Shown piece by piece: positions 43,735 to 51,925 of a stretch of 52,210 nucleotides of DNA. Position 1 is the stretch's first letter, and every line of letters begins with the position of its first letter. The notes under the pieces are model-generated. The model was not told the origin of the DNA, did not search any database, and saw only the letters and a program-made list of their open reading frames with translations. Location: positions 1-52,210 of the forward strand of contig NZ_SDWW01000034.1 in assembly GCF_004168625.1 (NCBI RefSeq). Direction: 5' to 3'. The DNA comes from Pengzhenrongella frigida. GTDB lineage: Bacteria > Actinomycetota > Actinomycetes > Actinomycetales > Cellulomonadaceae. The position numbers were made by a program, and so were the translations under genes.

Positions 43735-46638
43735 ATGGGCGTCACCGAGACGGGTGGTCCGGGGCCGATCCCTGCGACGGCCCCGACGCTGGATCTCCCG
43801 GCCGCGCTGATCGCCTTGCCCGACCCGGTGGCCATCCTCGGTGCGGTCCGTGACCCGGCGGGCGCGGTCGTGGAGCTGCGGTTCAGGTTCCTGAACGAGG
43901 CTTCGGCGCGGTTGGTCGGTCGGCCCGCCGCGCCGCTGATCGGGCGGGGGCTGCTCGAGGTCTTCCCCGCGGTCCGGGAGCGAGGGGCCTTCGACGCCTT
44001 GGTCGGCGCGCTGACCGCGACGGAGCCGGTGTCGTTCGAGGTGCCGCGGATCCGAGGGAGCCAGGTGGAGAGCGTGTTCTTCCTCACCGCGACGGCCTTC
44101 GATGACGGCGTGCTGGTCTCCGCGCGGGACGTCACCGCGCAGCGGCGGGCCGAGGAGGCGGTCGTGGATGCTGGTCGCAGGTACCGGTTGCTCGCCGAGA
44201 GCGCGGCAGACTTCGTCGCGGAGACGGCGTCCGACGGCCAGATCACCTGGGTCTCGCCGGCCGTCACCCGCACGCTGGGGTGGGCGCCGGCGGAGCTGAT
44301 CGGCACGGCCGTCGCCGACCTGGTCCATCCGGAGGACCAGGCCGCCGCCGCCGCCCTGCGTGATGCGCCGGACGCGGGGGACCCGTTCACCGCCCCCAGC
44401 GGCGGCGTGGCGCTCCGGATGCGGATCAAGGGTGCGGGGTGGCGGTGGATGTCCGGCAGTTCGACCCCGATCCTCGATGAGTCCGGCGCGCCGGTCGGGG
44501 TGGTGGCGAGCCTGAAGGACGTCGACGAGCTGGTCCGTGCGCGCGAGGCTGCCCAGGCCGATCGGGCCCACCTGCGCGCGACGGTGGACTCCCTGCTGGA
44601 CCCGCACATCCTGCTGGCGGCGATCCGCGACGAGGCCGGTCAGATCGTGGACTTCGTCTACGTCGACGCGAACCCGGCCGCCTGCGCCTACAACCGGTTG
44701 GAGTACACGGAGCTGGTCGGTTCCCGGCTGCTCTCGATCTTTGTGGGTCACGCGGGCACGGATCTGCTGCAGTCCTACCGAGGGGTCGTCGAGAGCGGCG
44801 AGCCCCTGCAGGTGGACGACGTCGGCTACGTCCACGAGATCCTGGGCACCGAGCGGCGCTACGACATCCGCGCCGCGCGCGTCGGCGACGGGCTGTCGCT
44901 GACCTGGCGGGACGTCACCGACCGGTCGGCGGCTGCTGAGGCCCTGGCCCGGTCGGAGGAGCGGTACCGGCTGCTCGCCGAGAATGCCTCGGACGTGGTG
45001 CTGCAGCTGACTCCGAGCGGGACCTTCGAGTGGGTGTCCGAGGCCGTGACCGACATCCTGGGATGGCGACCGACCGACGTCGTCGGGAGCGAGATCGCTG
45101 CGTTCCTCCATCCCGAGGATCAGGTGCGGTTCCGGCAGGTGTGGGCGGACACAGCGCCGGGAAGCACCGCGAGCGTGGAGATCCGGTTCCGCTGCGCCGA
45201 CGGCAGCTACCGGTGGGTCGCGTGCCGCCTGCGCCTGAAGCGGACGCCCGACGGCGTGCCGATGGCGGTGGTGGGCGGCCTCGTCGACGTCGCGGACCGC
45301 AAGGCCGCCGAGGAGAAGCTGTCGTTCTCCGCCAGTCACGATCCGCTGACCGGGCTCGCCAACCGGGCCATGCTGCTCGAGGAGACCGGCCGTGCGCTTG
45401 CCGCCGGCCAGCGGTCGGGGCGGGCGACCGCCCTCCTGCTGCTGGATCTCGACCACTTCAAGAACGTCAACGACGCGATGGGGCACACGGTCGGGGACGA
45501 GCTGCTCCGGGCGGTGGCCGAGCGGATCACCAGGTCGGTGCGAGCGGTCGATCTCGTCGCCCGGCACGGGGGCGACGAGTTCGTGGTGCTGCAGCGGGAC
45601 CTGGGTGACCCGGGAGCGGCCCAGCGCCTGGCCGAGCGCCTCGTGACCGGGGCCCGAAAGCCCCTCGTGGTCGGGGACACGGAGCTGTTCGCGACGGCTT
45701 CGGTGGGGGTCGCGGTGACGATCCCGGGGGTCGACCCGGTCCGTGAGGCGGGGGACCTCATCCGGGAGGCCGACACGGCCATGTACGCGGCCAAGGTGGC
45801 CGGACGCGACCGGGTCGCGCAGTTCAACGAGGACCTGCGGCGCACGGTCGACGCGCGGCTGCGCATCGAGAGCGAGCTGCGGCACGCGCTCGCCCGTGAT
45901 GAGCTGGCGGTCTGGTACCAGCCGGAGATCGACCTGACCGACGGGACCGTCCGGGCCGCCGAGGCGCTTCTGCGGTGGCACCATCCCGACGGGAACCTGC
46001 GCGTGGCGGGCGAGTTCATCGACGTGGCCGAGGACAGCGGTCTGATCCTCGACATCGGGGCGTGGGTCCTCGGGCAGAGCTGCGCCGAAGCGGCGCACTG
46101 GGCTGCCGACCCTCAGCGCCGACGGCCGGTGCTGAGGGTCAACCTGTCCGCGCTGCAGCTGAGCGAACCCGGGATGCTCGACATCCTGGACGCGGCGCTC
46201 GACACCAGCGGGCTCGATCCGGACCTGCTGTGCATGGAGATCACCGAGACCGCCGTGCTGAGCCACAGCGCGACCGTCGAGGCCAACCTGCACGGGATCC
46301 GCGACCGCGGCGTGGACCTCGCGATCGACGACTTCGGGACCGGCTACGGCTCGCTGTCCTACCTGCGCCGCTACCCGATCGACCTCATGAAGATCGACCG
46401 GAGCTTCGTCGGCGGTATCGCGACGGACCTGAACGACCGGCGCCTGGTGGCCGGCGTCGTCGCGCTGGCGGAGCGCCTGGGCATCGCCGTGACCGCGGAG
46501 GGGGTGGAGACGGCCGCACAGGAGCGTGTCCTCGCCGCGATCGGCTGTGCGGGGGCCCAGGGCTTTTTGTATGCGCCCGCACTTCCCGGACCGGGGCTCG
46601 AGGAGTTCATGCGCGGGCACACCGGCTCCCGGGTGTGA
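43735..46638 (+). CDS. PAS-GGDEF-EAL cyclic-di-GMP protein
   Basis: A 967-residue soluble signalling protein. Four PAS-like sensor segments (about 20-135, 145-260, 275-395 and 405-525) are visible, two containing near-identical YRLLAESAADFV and YRLLAENASDVV starts. The diguanylate cyclase domain has an intact ARHGGDEFVVL (GGDEF at 612-616). The phosphodiesterase domain has an intact EALLRW (743-748), LCMEITETAVL, IDDFGTGYGSLSYLRRYPID and the late AEGVETAAQ. Both activities could therefore be present, making or breaking cyclic di-GMP. No membrane helix. The ATG at 43735 is chosen for its distance from the arsR promoter; a purine-rich GGCCGGGTGGG precedes it. Which signal the PAS domains bind is not apparent. 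Confidence 0.88.
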   Translation: MGVTETGGPGPIPATAPTLDLPAALIALPDPVAILGAVRDPAGAVVELRFRFLNEASARLVGRPAAPLIGRGLLEVFPAVRERGAFDALVGALTATEPVSFEVPRIRGSQVESVFFLTATAFDDGVLVSARDVTAQRRAEEAVVDAGRRYRLLAESAADFVAETASDGQITWVSPAVTRTLGWAPAELIGTAVADLVHPEDQAAAAALRDAPDAGDPFTAPSGGVALRMRIKGAGWRWMSGSSTPILDESGAPVGVVASLKDVDELVRAREAAQADRAHLRATVDSLLDPHILLAAIRDEAGQIVDFVYVDANPAACAYNRLEYTELVGSRLLSIFVGHAGTDLLQSYRGVVESGEPLQVDDVGYVHEILGTERRYDIRAARVGDGLSLTWRDVTDRSAAAEALARSEERYRLLAENASDVVLQLTPSGTFEWVSEAVTDILGWRPTDVVGSEIAAFLHPEDQVRFRQVWADTAPGSTASVEIRFRCADGSYRWVACRLRLKRTPDGVPMAVVGGLVDVADRKAAEEKLSFSASHDPLTGLANRAMLLEETGRALAAGQRSGRATALLLLDLDHFKNVNDAMGHTVGDELLRAVAERITRSVRAVDLVARHGGDEFVVLQRDLGDPGAAQRLAERLVTGARKPLVVGDTELFATASVGVAVTIPGVDPVREAGDLIREADTAMYAAKVAGRDRVAQFNEDLRRTVDARLRIESELRHALARDELAVWYQPEIDLTDGTVRAAEALLRWHHPDGNLRVAGEFIDVAEDSGLILDIGAWVLGQSCAEAAHWAADPQRRRPVLRVNLSALQLSEPGMLDILDAALDTSGLDPDLLCMEITETAVLSHSATVEANLHGIRDRGVDLAIDDFGTGYGSLSYLRRYPIDLMKIDRSFVGGIATDLNDRRLVAGVVALAERLGIAVTAEGVETAAQERVLAAIGCAGAQGFLYAPALPGPGLEEFMRGHTGSRV

Positions 46639-46716
46639 GTCGGCTGCGTGATCGTCCGGCGGTGAGGGTCCGCCAGTCCTGGTCCCGGGCCGCGCGCGTC
46701 CGGGCCGGGGGGGCGG

Positions 46717-46734
46717 TACCCGCCGGGGTATCCT
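46717..46734 (+). promoter_or_regulatory. CsoR/CstR-type operator and -10 of the repressor gene
   Basis: TACCC-GCCG-GGGTA (46717-46730) is a dyad with a GGGGTATCC right arm; TATCCT (46729-46734) is a -10 that overlaps it. The repressor ATG is 27 bases downstream. It matches two further sites in the window, pointing to self-repression. Confidence 0.7.
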
Positions 46735-46761
46735 GACCGGAACCGAGGCGGAGGAAGCACC

Positions 46762-47025
46762 ATGGAGCTCGACCCGAACGAGATGGGCAAGGTCATCAAC
46801 CGCCTCAAGCGCGCGCAGGGCCAGCTGGCCGGCGTGCTGCGGATGCTGGAGGAGGGCCGAGACTGCGAGGACATCGTCGTGCAGCTCTCCGCCGTCAGCA
46901 AGGCCCTGGACCGGGCCGGGTTCGCGATCATCGCCACCGGCATGCGGCAGTGCCTGGTGCAGACCGACGGCCAGGACACCCTCGACGTCCAGAAGCTCGA
47001 GAAGCTGTTCCTGTCGCTCGCCTGA
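46762..47025 (+). CDS. CsoR-family repressor, CstR-like (persulfide sensing)
   Basis: An 87-residue four-helix DUF156 repressor. It begins MELDPNEMGKVINRLKRAQG, the DNA-contacting start of the family. In copper sensors a Cys-His-Cys set binds Cu(I). Here the first cysteine is in EEGRDCEDIV and the second in GMRQCLVQTD, but the histidine four residues before the second cysteine is glycine. That Cys/Cys pattern without His is the pattern of CstR, which reacts with persulfides and derepresses sulfide-oxidising genes. The next gene is a sulfur-transfer fusion, which supports this call over copper. Binding sites precede it and two more genes. Confidence 0.85.
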   Translation: MELDPNEMGKVINRLKRAQGQLAGVLRMLEEGRDCEDIVVQLSAVSKALDRAGFAIIATGMRQCLVQTDGQDTLDVQKLEKLFLSLA

Positions 47026-47050
47026 CAGGGTTGTGACGCACGACACACTG

Positions 47051-47066
47051 ATACCCCTAGGGGTAT
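47051..47066 (+). promoter_or_regulatory. Perfect CstR-type operator before the sulfur fusion gene
   Basis: ATACCCCTAGGGGTAT is a perfect 16-base palindrome about 78 bases before the fusion gene's ATG and 26 bases after the repressor stop. The final TAT joins GCG to give TATGCG, a possible -10, so a bound repressor would block RNA polymerase. Confidence 0.85.
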
Positions 47067-47143
47067 GCGACGTTGGTCCTGCGGAGCGGTGCCTCCCCCC
47101 TCGTACGGTCGTGAGAACGAACCCAACGTGAGGACGCACCACC

Positions 47144-49738
47144 ATGAAGATCGTCGTCGTCGGCGGAGTAGCGGCAGGAATGTCGATCGCGGCGCGGGCC
47201 CGCCGGTTGGACGAGTTCGCCGAGATCGTGGTGTTCGAGCGGGGGCACCACGTCTCGTTCGCGAACTGCGGCCTGCCGTACCACATCGGTGGGGTGATCA
47301 CGGAGCGCAGCCGGTTGATGCTCCAGACGCCGCAGAGCCTGAGCGAGTCGCTCGACCTCGACGTGCGCATCGGCGTCGAGGTGATCTCGATCGACCGCGA
47401 GGCGAAGACCGTGCGGGCGCGCGACGTCGACTCCGGCAAGGAGTACGACGAGCCGTACGACGCCCTCGCGCTCGCCCCGGGCGCCAACCCCGTGCGCCCG
47501 AACCTGCCCGGCATCGACCTCCCGCAGATCCAGGTGCTGCGCCGGATCGGCGACATGGACGCGATCAAGGCCATGGTCGACGGCGCCGCAGGCGCAATGG
47601 TCGACGGCGCCGCAGGCGCAATGGTCGACGGCGCCGCAGGCGCAATGGTCGACGGCGCCGCAGGCGCAAATGTCGACAGCAAGGACCGCGCGGGTGGCAT
47701 CAAGCACGCCGTCGTGATCGGGGCGGGCTACATCGGCCTCGAGATGGCCGAGAACCTGCACGAGCGCGGCGTCGCGGTCGAGATCGTCGAGATGGCCGAC
47801 CAGATCGTGCCGCCGCTGGACCGCGAGATGACGACGCCGATGGAGAACTATCTGCGGGCGCACGGGATCGCGCTGCACCTGAAGACCGCGGCCGCGGCGT
47901 TCGCGCGGGGCCGCGGCGACCAGGTCAAGGTCGAGCTCAAGAACAACACGTTCATCGACACGGACCTCGTGATCCTCGCCGCGGGCGTGCGTCCCAGCAC
48001 CGAGCTCGCCGTGGCCGCCGGGCTCGAGCTCGGCCCGCGCGGCGGCATCCTCGTGGACAAGCACATGCGGACCTCTGACCCGGCCATCTTCGCGGCCGGC
48101 GACGCGGTCGAGGTCGAGCACACCGTGCTCCCCGGGACCTGGCTGATCCCGCTGGCCGGGCCGGCGAACCGCCAGGGGCGGGTCGCGGCCGAGAACATCT
48201 GCGGTCGGGACACCGTGTACGACTCCACCCAGGGCACGTCGGTCGTGAAGGTCTTCGAGATGGTCGCGGGCGGGACCGGTGCCACCGAGAAGCAGCTGAT
48301 CGCGGCCGGGCTGCCGTTCTCGGCCGTGTCGACCCACCCGAACGGGCACGCCGGGTACTACCCGGGCACCGCCATGATGACCGTCAAGGTCCTGTACGCG
48401 CCGGACACGGGCCGGATCCTGGGCGCGCAGGTGGCGGGGTTCGACGGCGTCGACAAGCGGCTGGACGTGCTCGCCACCGCGCTGCGGGCCGGGATGACCG
48501 TGTACGACCTGGAGACCCTCGAGCTGTCCTACGCCCCGCCGTTCGGTGCGGCCAAGGACCCGGTCAACATGGTCGGGTTCGTCGCGTCCAACGTGCTGCG
48601 CGGCGACCTCGCGCTGTGGCGGGCGAGCGACTACCCCGAGGCGACCGAGGGCGCGCGGATCATCGACGTGCGCGGCCCGGACGAGTTCGACGTGTGGCAC
48701 CTGCCGGGTGCGGAGAACGTTCCGCTCAAGGACCTGCGCGCTGCCCAGGAGAGCTGGGACCGCGCGACCCCGATCCGGCTGTACTGCTCGGTGGGTTTCC
48801 GCAGCTACCTCGCCTACCGGTCGCTGGCCCAGCGCGGGTTCCTCGACGTCAAGACCCTCTCGGGCGGGATGCGCACGTTCCGGGCGTTCCACGACGTCGC
48901 GCCGAGCGAGATCGACGCCCCGCTGCCGGTGACCTCGTACGCCGAGCACGTCCGCGCCGTCCCCGAGCCGGTGTCCACCGGCGTGTTCATCGACCTGGAC
49001 TGCACCGGGCTCGCCTGCCCGGGGCCGATCATGAAGCTGCAGGAACGGATCGGCACCCTGGCCCCGGGCGACGAGATCCTCGCGCACGTGTCCGACGCCG
49101 GCTTCCGGCTCGACGCCCCGGCGTGGGCGGCGAAGAACGGTCACGAGATCCTCGCGCTGACCCCGGAGGGTCCGGGCTACGCCGCGCGCATCCGCAAGGG
49201 GCGCCCGGCCGGTGCGGCGACCGGTCCCGGGGGAGCGGTGGCCTTCTCCGGTGCGGCCGCGCGCCTCAAGGACAAGAAGTCGTTCGTGGTGTTCTCGGGC
49301 GAGCTCGACAAGGTGCTGGCGGCGTTCATCCTCGCCAACGGCGCGGTCGCGATGGGCGACGAGGTGTCGATGTTCTTCACGTTCTGGGGCCTGAACTCCC
49401 TGCGGCGGGACAACCCGCCGGCGCGCGAGCGGTCGAAGCTCGACCGCATGTTCGGGGCGGTGCTGCCGTCCGGGGCCGGGAACCTGAAGCTGTCCACGCT
49501 CAACATGCTCGGCGGGGGCACGCTGCTCATGAAGAAGGTCATGAAGGACAACAAGGTGCCGACCCTGCCCGAGCTGATCGCCTCGGCTCAGGCCGCCGGC
49601 GTCCGCCTGGTCGGCTGCACGATGACGATGGACCTGCTGGGCATCGCGCCGGAGGACCTCATCGACGGCGTGGAGCTCGGCGGGGTCGCGACGTTCCTCG
49701 GCGAGGCCAACGAGTCCAACGGGGCGTTCTTCATCTGA
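47144..49738 (+). CDS. CoA-disulfide reductase - rhodanese - TusA - DsrE2 fusion
   Basis: An 864-residue four-part sulfur enzyme. (1) Residues 1-470 are a FAD/NAD(P)H CoA-disulfide/persulfide reductase with Cys42 in SFANCGLPYHIGG and GAGYIGLEMAENLHERG. (2) Residues 480-580 are a rhodanese with catalytic Cys548 in LYCSVGFRSYLAY. (3) Residues 610-680 are a TusA-like carrier with Cys625 in GLACPGPIMKLQ. (4) Residues 700-864 are DsrE2-like with Cys825 in VGCTMTMDLLG. The order suggests sulfane sulfur passed from the reductase along cysteines inside one polypeptide. The leading GAGGAC at the start is fair. It has a CstR-type operator. A 24-bp repeat array lies in the linker before the NAD(P)H domain. 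Confidence 0.92.
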   Translation: MKIVVVGGVAAGMSIAARARRLDEFAEIVVFERGHHVSFANCGLPYHIGGVITERSRLMLQTPQSLSESLDLDVRIGVEVISIDREAKTVRARDVDSGKEYDEPYDALALAPGANPVRPNLPGIDLPQIQVLRRIGDMDAIKAMVDGAAGAMVDGAAGAMVDGAAGAMVDGAAGANVDSKDRAGGIKHAVVIGAGYIGLEMAENLHERGVAVEIVEMADQIVPPLDREMTTPMENYLRAHGIALHLKTAAAAFARGRGDQVKVELKNNTFIDTDLVILAAGVRPSTELAVAAGLELGPRGGILVDKHMRTSDPAIFAAGDAVEVEHTVLPGTWLIPLAGPANRQGRVAAENICGRDTVYDSTQGTSVVKVFEMVAGGTGATEKQLIAAGLPFSAVSTHPNGHAGYYPGTAMMTVKVLYAPDTGRILGAQVAGFDGVDKRLDVLATALRAGMTVYDLETLELSYAPPFGAAKDPVNMVGFVASNVLRGDLALWRASDYPEATEGARIIDVRGPDEFDVWHLPGAENVPLKDLRAAQESWDRATPIRLYCSVGFRSYLAYRSLAQRGFLDVKTLSGGMRTFRAFHDVAPSEIDAPLPVTSYAEHVRAVPEPVSTGVFIDLDCTGLACPGPIMKLQERIGTLAPGDEILAHVSDAGFRLDAPAWAAKNGHEILALTPEGPGYAARIRKGRPAGAATGPGGAVAFSGAAARLKDKKSFVVFSGELDKVLAAFILANGAVAMGDEVSMFFTFWGLNSLRRDNPPARERSKLDRMFGAVLPSGAGNLKLSTLNMLGGGTLLMKKVMKDNKVPTLPELIASAQAAGVRLVGCTMTMDLLGIAPEDLIDGVELGGVATFLGEANESNGAFFI
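47573..47668 (+). repeat. Four perfect 24-bp tandem repeats within the fusion gene
   Basis: A 24-base unit (beginning ATGGTCGACGG and ending GCAGGCGCA) occurs four times without a single change, then breaks down into AATGTCGAC. Each unit encodes MVDGAAGA in frame, so copy number changes keep the reading frame. It falls at residues 144-175, between the FAD core and the NAD(P)H-binding Rossmann domain. Confidence 0.95.
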
Positions 49739-49745
49739 CCAGCCG

Positions 49746-51506
49746 CTATCTGACCGGCTGCTGTCTGACCGGCGCCGTCGGCAGCTCGAACCAGTTCAGC
49801 CCCGGGTCGCTCTGGCCCGGGCAGCTGGTCGGACTGCCGACCGGCCGGGCTCCCGGTGCGGCCGGCGGGGTCGGCGTCGCCGCGGCGAGGATCCGGCGGG
49901 CCTCGGCCAGGTAGCCGGGCAGGGCCGTCACCGGTGCACGGCGATCGTCGCGCGGGTAGGTCATCGACCCGTCGGAGGCGTACCGGATGTCGCTCAGTCG
50001 CAGCGGTGGCTCGGCGGGACGGGTGGCGTGCCGCCAGAGCCCCGTCGCGGGTTCGAAGCCGTACTCGTCGAGCAGGCGCCAGCCGTCCGAGCCGAGCAGG
50101 TCCACGGCGTCGATCAGGTAGTCGGCGACCGCGTCGGTGAGGAAGTAGTTGAGGTTCACTCGCGCCCAGCCGGGCTTGAGCCCGCTGCAGCCCGCACCGA
50201 TCGCCGTCTGGAAGGCGTCCGAGTGCCGGTCGTCGATGCCGAGCAGCTGGTGGCCGTACGGCCCGGCGCACGCGCAGCCGCCGCGGGCCTGGATCCCGAA
50301 CAGGTCGTTGAGCACCGCGACGAGGAAGTTGTGGTGCAGCAGGCGGCCCGAGGGTGCCCGCACCGTGAACGACACGATGGCGAGCCGGTCGGCCCCGGTG
50401 TCGCCGAGGATCTCGATCGCGGGGTTGGTGCGCCACCGGGCCAGGGCGCGCTCGAGCAGCGTCTGCTCCCGCGCCCGGATCGCCGCCGTGCCGACCGCGG
50501 CCTTGAGCTGCATGACCAGGCCGGCGCGGATCGACTCGACGATGGCGGGCGTGCCGCCCTCCTCCCGGAGCTCGACGTCGGACAGGTAGGCGTGCAGGTG
50601 CGGGGTCACGAAGGCGACCGTGCCGCCACCGGGTACGACCGGGACCCGGTTGTGCGCGAGGTCCCGGCGCACGAGGAGCACCCCCGGGGTTCCGGGGCCG
50701 CCGATGAACTTGTGCGGGCTGAGGAAGACCGCGTCCTTGGCCGTGGCCGGATCGGCGTCGGTCCCGTCCGGCCCGGTCGGCCCGTCCATGTCGATGTCGA
50801 CGTAGGGTGCGGCCGCCGCGAAGTCGAAGAACGCCAGCGCGCCGTGGCGGTGCAGCAGCGCGGCGACCGCGGCGGTGTCGGTGAGGATCCCGGTGACGTT
50901 GCTCGCGGCGGAGAAGGCCCCGATCTTGAGCGGTCGGTCCGCGTACCGCGTCAGCTCGGCCGCCAGCGACACCAGGTCGATGTGCCCGACGTCGTCGGCG
51001 CCGATCGCCACGACGTCCGCGATGGTCTCGCGCCAGGCGAGCTCGTTGGAGTGGTGCTCGTACGGGCCGACGAAGACGACCGGCCGCTGCTCCGGCGGGA
51101 TCTGGGCGGAGAGGTGGAACCGGTCGTCGAGGTCGGCCGGCACCCGCAGCTGCAGGATCCCGACGAGCTTGTCGATCGCCGCGGTGCAGCCCGATCCGCA
51201 GAACACCACGGCGGTGTCCTCGTCGGCCCCGGCCGCTGCGCGGATGATCTGGCGGGCGTCCTCGCGTAGCCGACCGGTAGCCAGCCCGGTGGCGCTCGAC
51301 TCGGTGTGGGTGTTCGCGTAGCGGGGAAGGACCTCGGCGCGGATGAAGTCCTCGAGGAACGCGAGCGAGCGCCCGGATGCGGTGTAGTCGGCGTAGGTGA
51401 TCCGGCGAGGACCGTAGGGCCCGGCCAGGACGTGATCCTCGCCGACGACGGCGGCCGCGATCGCCGCGATCAGGGCGTCGGGGGAGTGCGGTTCACTGGG
51501 GAGCAT
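49746..51506 (-). CDS. Class V aminotransferase (cysteine desulfurase-like)
   Basis: A 586-residue PLP enzyme of the class V aminotransferase fold. The PLP lysine is Lys266 in AVFLSPHKFIGGPGTPGVLL; upstream are GSGCTAAIDKLVGIL, FVGPYEHHSNELAWRETIAD and the DFAAAAPYVDIDMDG acidic site. A Cys-containing loop, GIQARGGCACAGPYGHQLLG, sits where cysteine desulfurases and related enzymes have their reactive cysteine, so sulfur or selenium chemistry is plausible but not proved. It is longer than IscS/SufS (about 400) by a 140-residue C-terminal part. It converges on the sulfur fusion gene with only 7 bases between stops, placing it physically inside the CstR cluster. Confidence 0.8.
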   Translation of the reverse strand: MLPSEPHSPDALIAAIAAAVVGEDHVLAGPYGPRRITYADYTASGRSLAFLEDFIRAEVLPRYANTHTESSATGLATGRLREDARQIIRAAAGADEDTAVVFCGSGCTAAIDKLVGILQLRVPADLDDRFHLSAQIPPEQRPVVFVGPYEHHSNELAWRETIADVVAIGADDVGHIDLVSLAAELTRYADRPLKIGAFSAASNVTGILTDTAAVAALLHRHGALAFFDFAAAAPYVDIDMDGPTGPDGTDADPATAKDAVFLSPHKFIGGPGTPGVLLVRRDLAHNRVPVVPGGGTVAFVTPHLHAYLSDVELREEGGTPAIVESIRAGLVMQLKAAVGTAAIRAREQTLLERALARWRTNPAIEILGDTGADRLAIVSFTVRAPSGRLLHHNFLVAVLNDLFGIQARGGCACAGPYGHQLLGIDDRHSDAFQTAIGAGCSGLKPGWARVNLNYFLTDAVADYLIDAVDLLGSDGWRLLDEYGFEPATGLWRHATRPAEPPLRLSDIRYASDGSMTYPRDDRRAPVTALPGYLAEARRILAAATPTPPAAPGARPVGSPTSCPGQSDPGLNWFELPTAPVRQQPVR

Positions 51507-51674
51507 CTCGGTCCAGACCGATCAGGGAGCGGCGGGGCGGTGGTCCTGGTCGGGACCGCATGGACGGCGCGCGGTCCGCCGGACGACCGGGCGCAGCCCT
51601 GATGATACGGACCCGGGGCGGCGGCACCGGAGGGCCTCGGTGGGCGAGCCCGTCCCTCGCCGCTTGCGCGACGG

Positions 51675-51690
51675 ATACCCCTGGGGGTAT
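51675..51690 (+). promoter_or_regulatory. CstR-type operator before the small Cys-rich gene
   Basis: ATACCCCTGGGGGTAT differs from the perfect operator at 47051 at one central position. Its TAT begins TATGGT (51688-51693), a -10, with TTGCGC 18 bases upstream (51664-51669) as -35. It lies 38 bases before the 38-residue ORF. Confidence 0.8.
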
Positions 51691-51727
51691 GGTCGTGACT
51701 CTCGTCGACCTACCAGAGGAGTCACTC

Positions 51728-51844
51728 ATGTGCAGTCCCGCCCGTTGTGCAAATTGCGGCAAGATCACCTGGTCCGGCTGCGGGATGCACGTCGACTCCG
51801 TGATGGAGAACGTCCAGCCGGCCCAGCGCTGCACCTGCCGCTGA
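51728..51844 (+). CDS. 38-residue cysteine-rich protein
   Basis: A tiny protein: MCSPARCANCGKITWSGCGM begins it and QRCTCR ends it, with six cysteines (positions 2, 7, 10, 18, 35, 37) and one histidine (21). CxxC and CxC pairs suggest a zinc or iron-sulfur knuckle, or a thiol scavenger. Similar short proteins with the pattern CxxC-GKxTWxGCGxHV are, to my memory, widespread in actinobacteria, but I know no function. The ATG at 51728 follows AGAGGAG. It has its own CstR-type operator and -10, linking it to the persulfide response. Too short for many gene finders. Confidence 0.85.
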   Translation: MCSPARCANCGKITWSGCGMHVDSVMENVQPAQRCTCR

Positions 51845-51925
51845 CCGGAGTGACCCCGCCGGGTGGCGCTGCTAGCCTGCAACGGCGGGCGACCTGGCCG
51901 GCAGGGTAGATCCGGGGGGACTGCG

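Noticed and set aside
46762-47025. Copper-sensing CsoR
   Set aside because: The histidine of the Cu(I) site is replaced by glycine and the neighbouring genes are sulfur-transfer genes; no copper ATPase or chaperone is nearby.
47573-47668. CRISPR-like repeat array
   Set aside because: The four 24-bp units are directly adjacent without spacers and encode an in-frame peptide, so this is a coding tandem repeat.
43555-47703. A 1382-codon open frame on the minus strand opposite the GGDEF-EAL, repressor and sulfur genes
   Set aside because: It is composed of the low-complexity Arg/Pro/Gly/Asp composition typical of antisense frames in very GC-rich DNA, has no known domain, and lies opposite genes with clear catalytic motifs.
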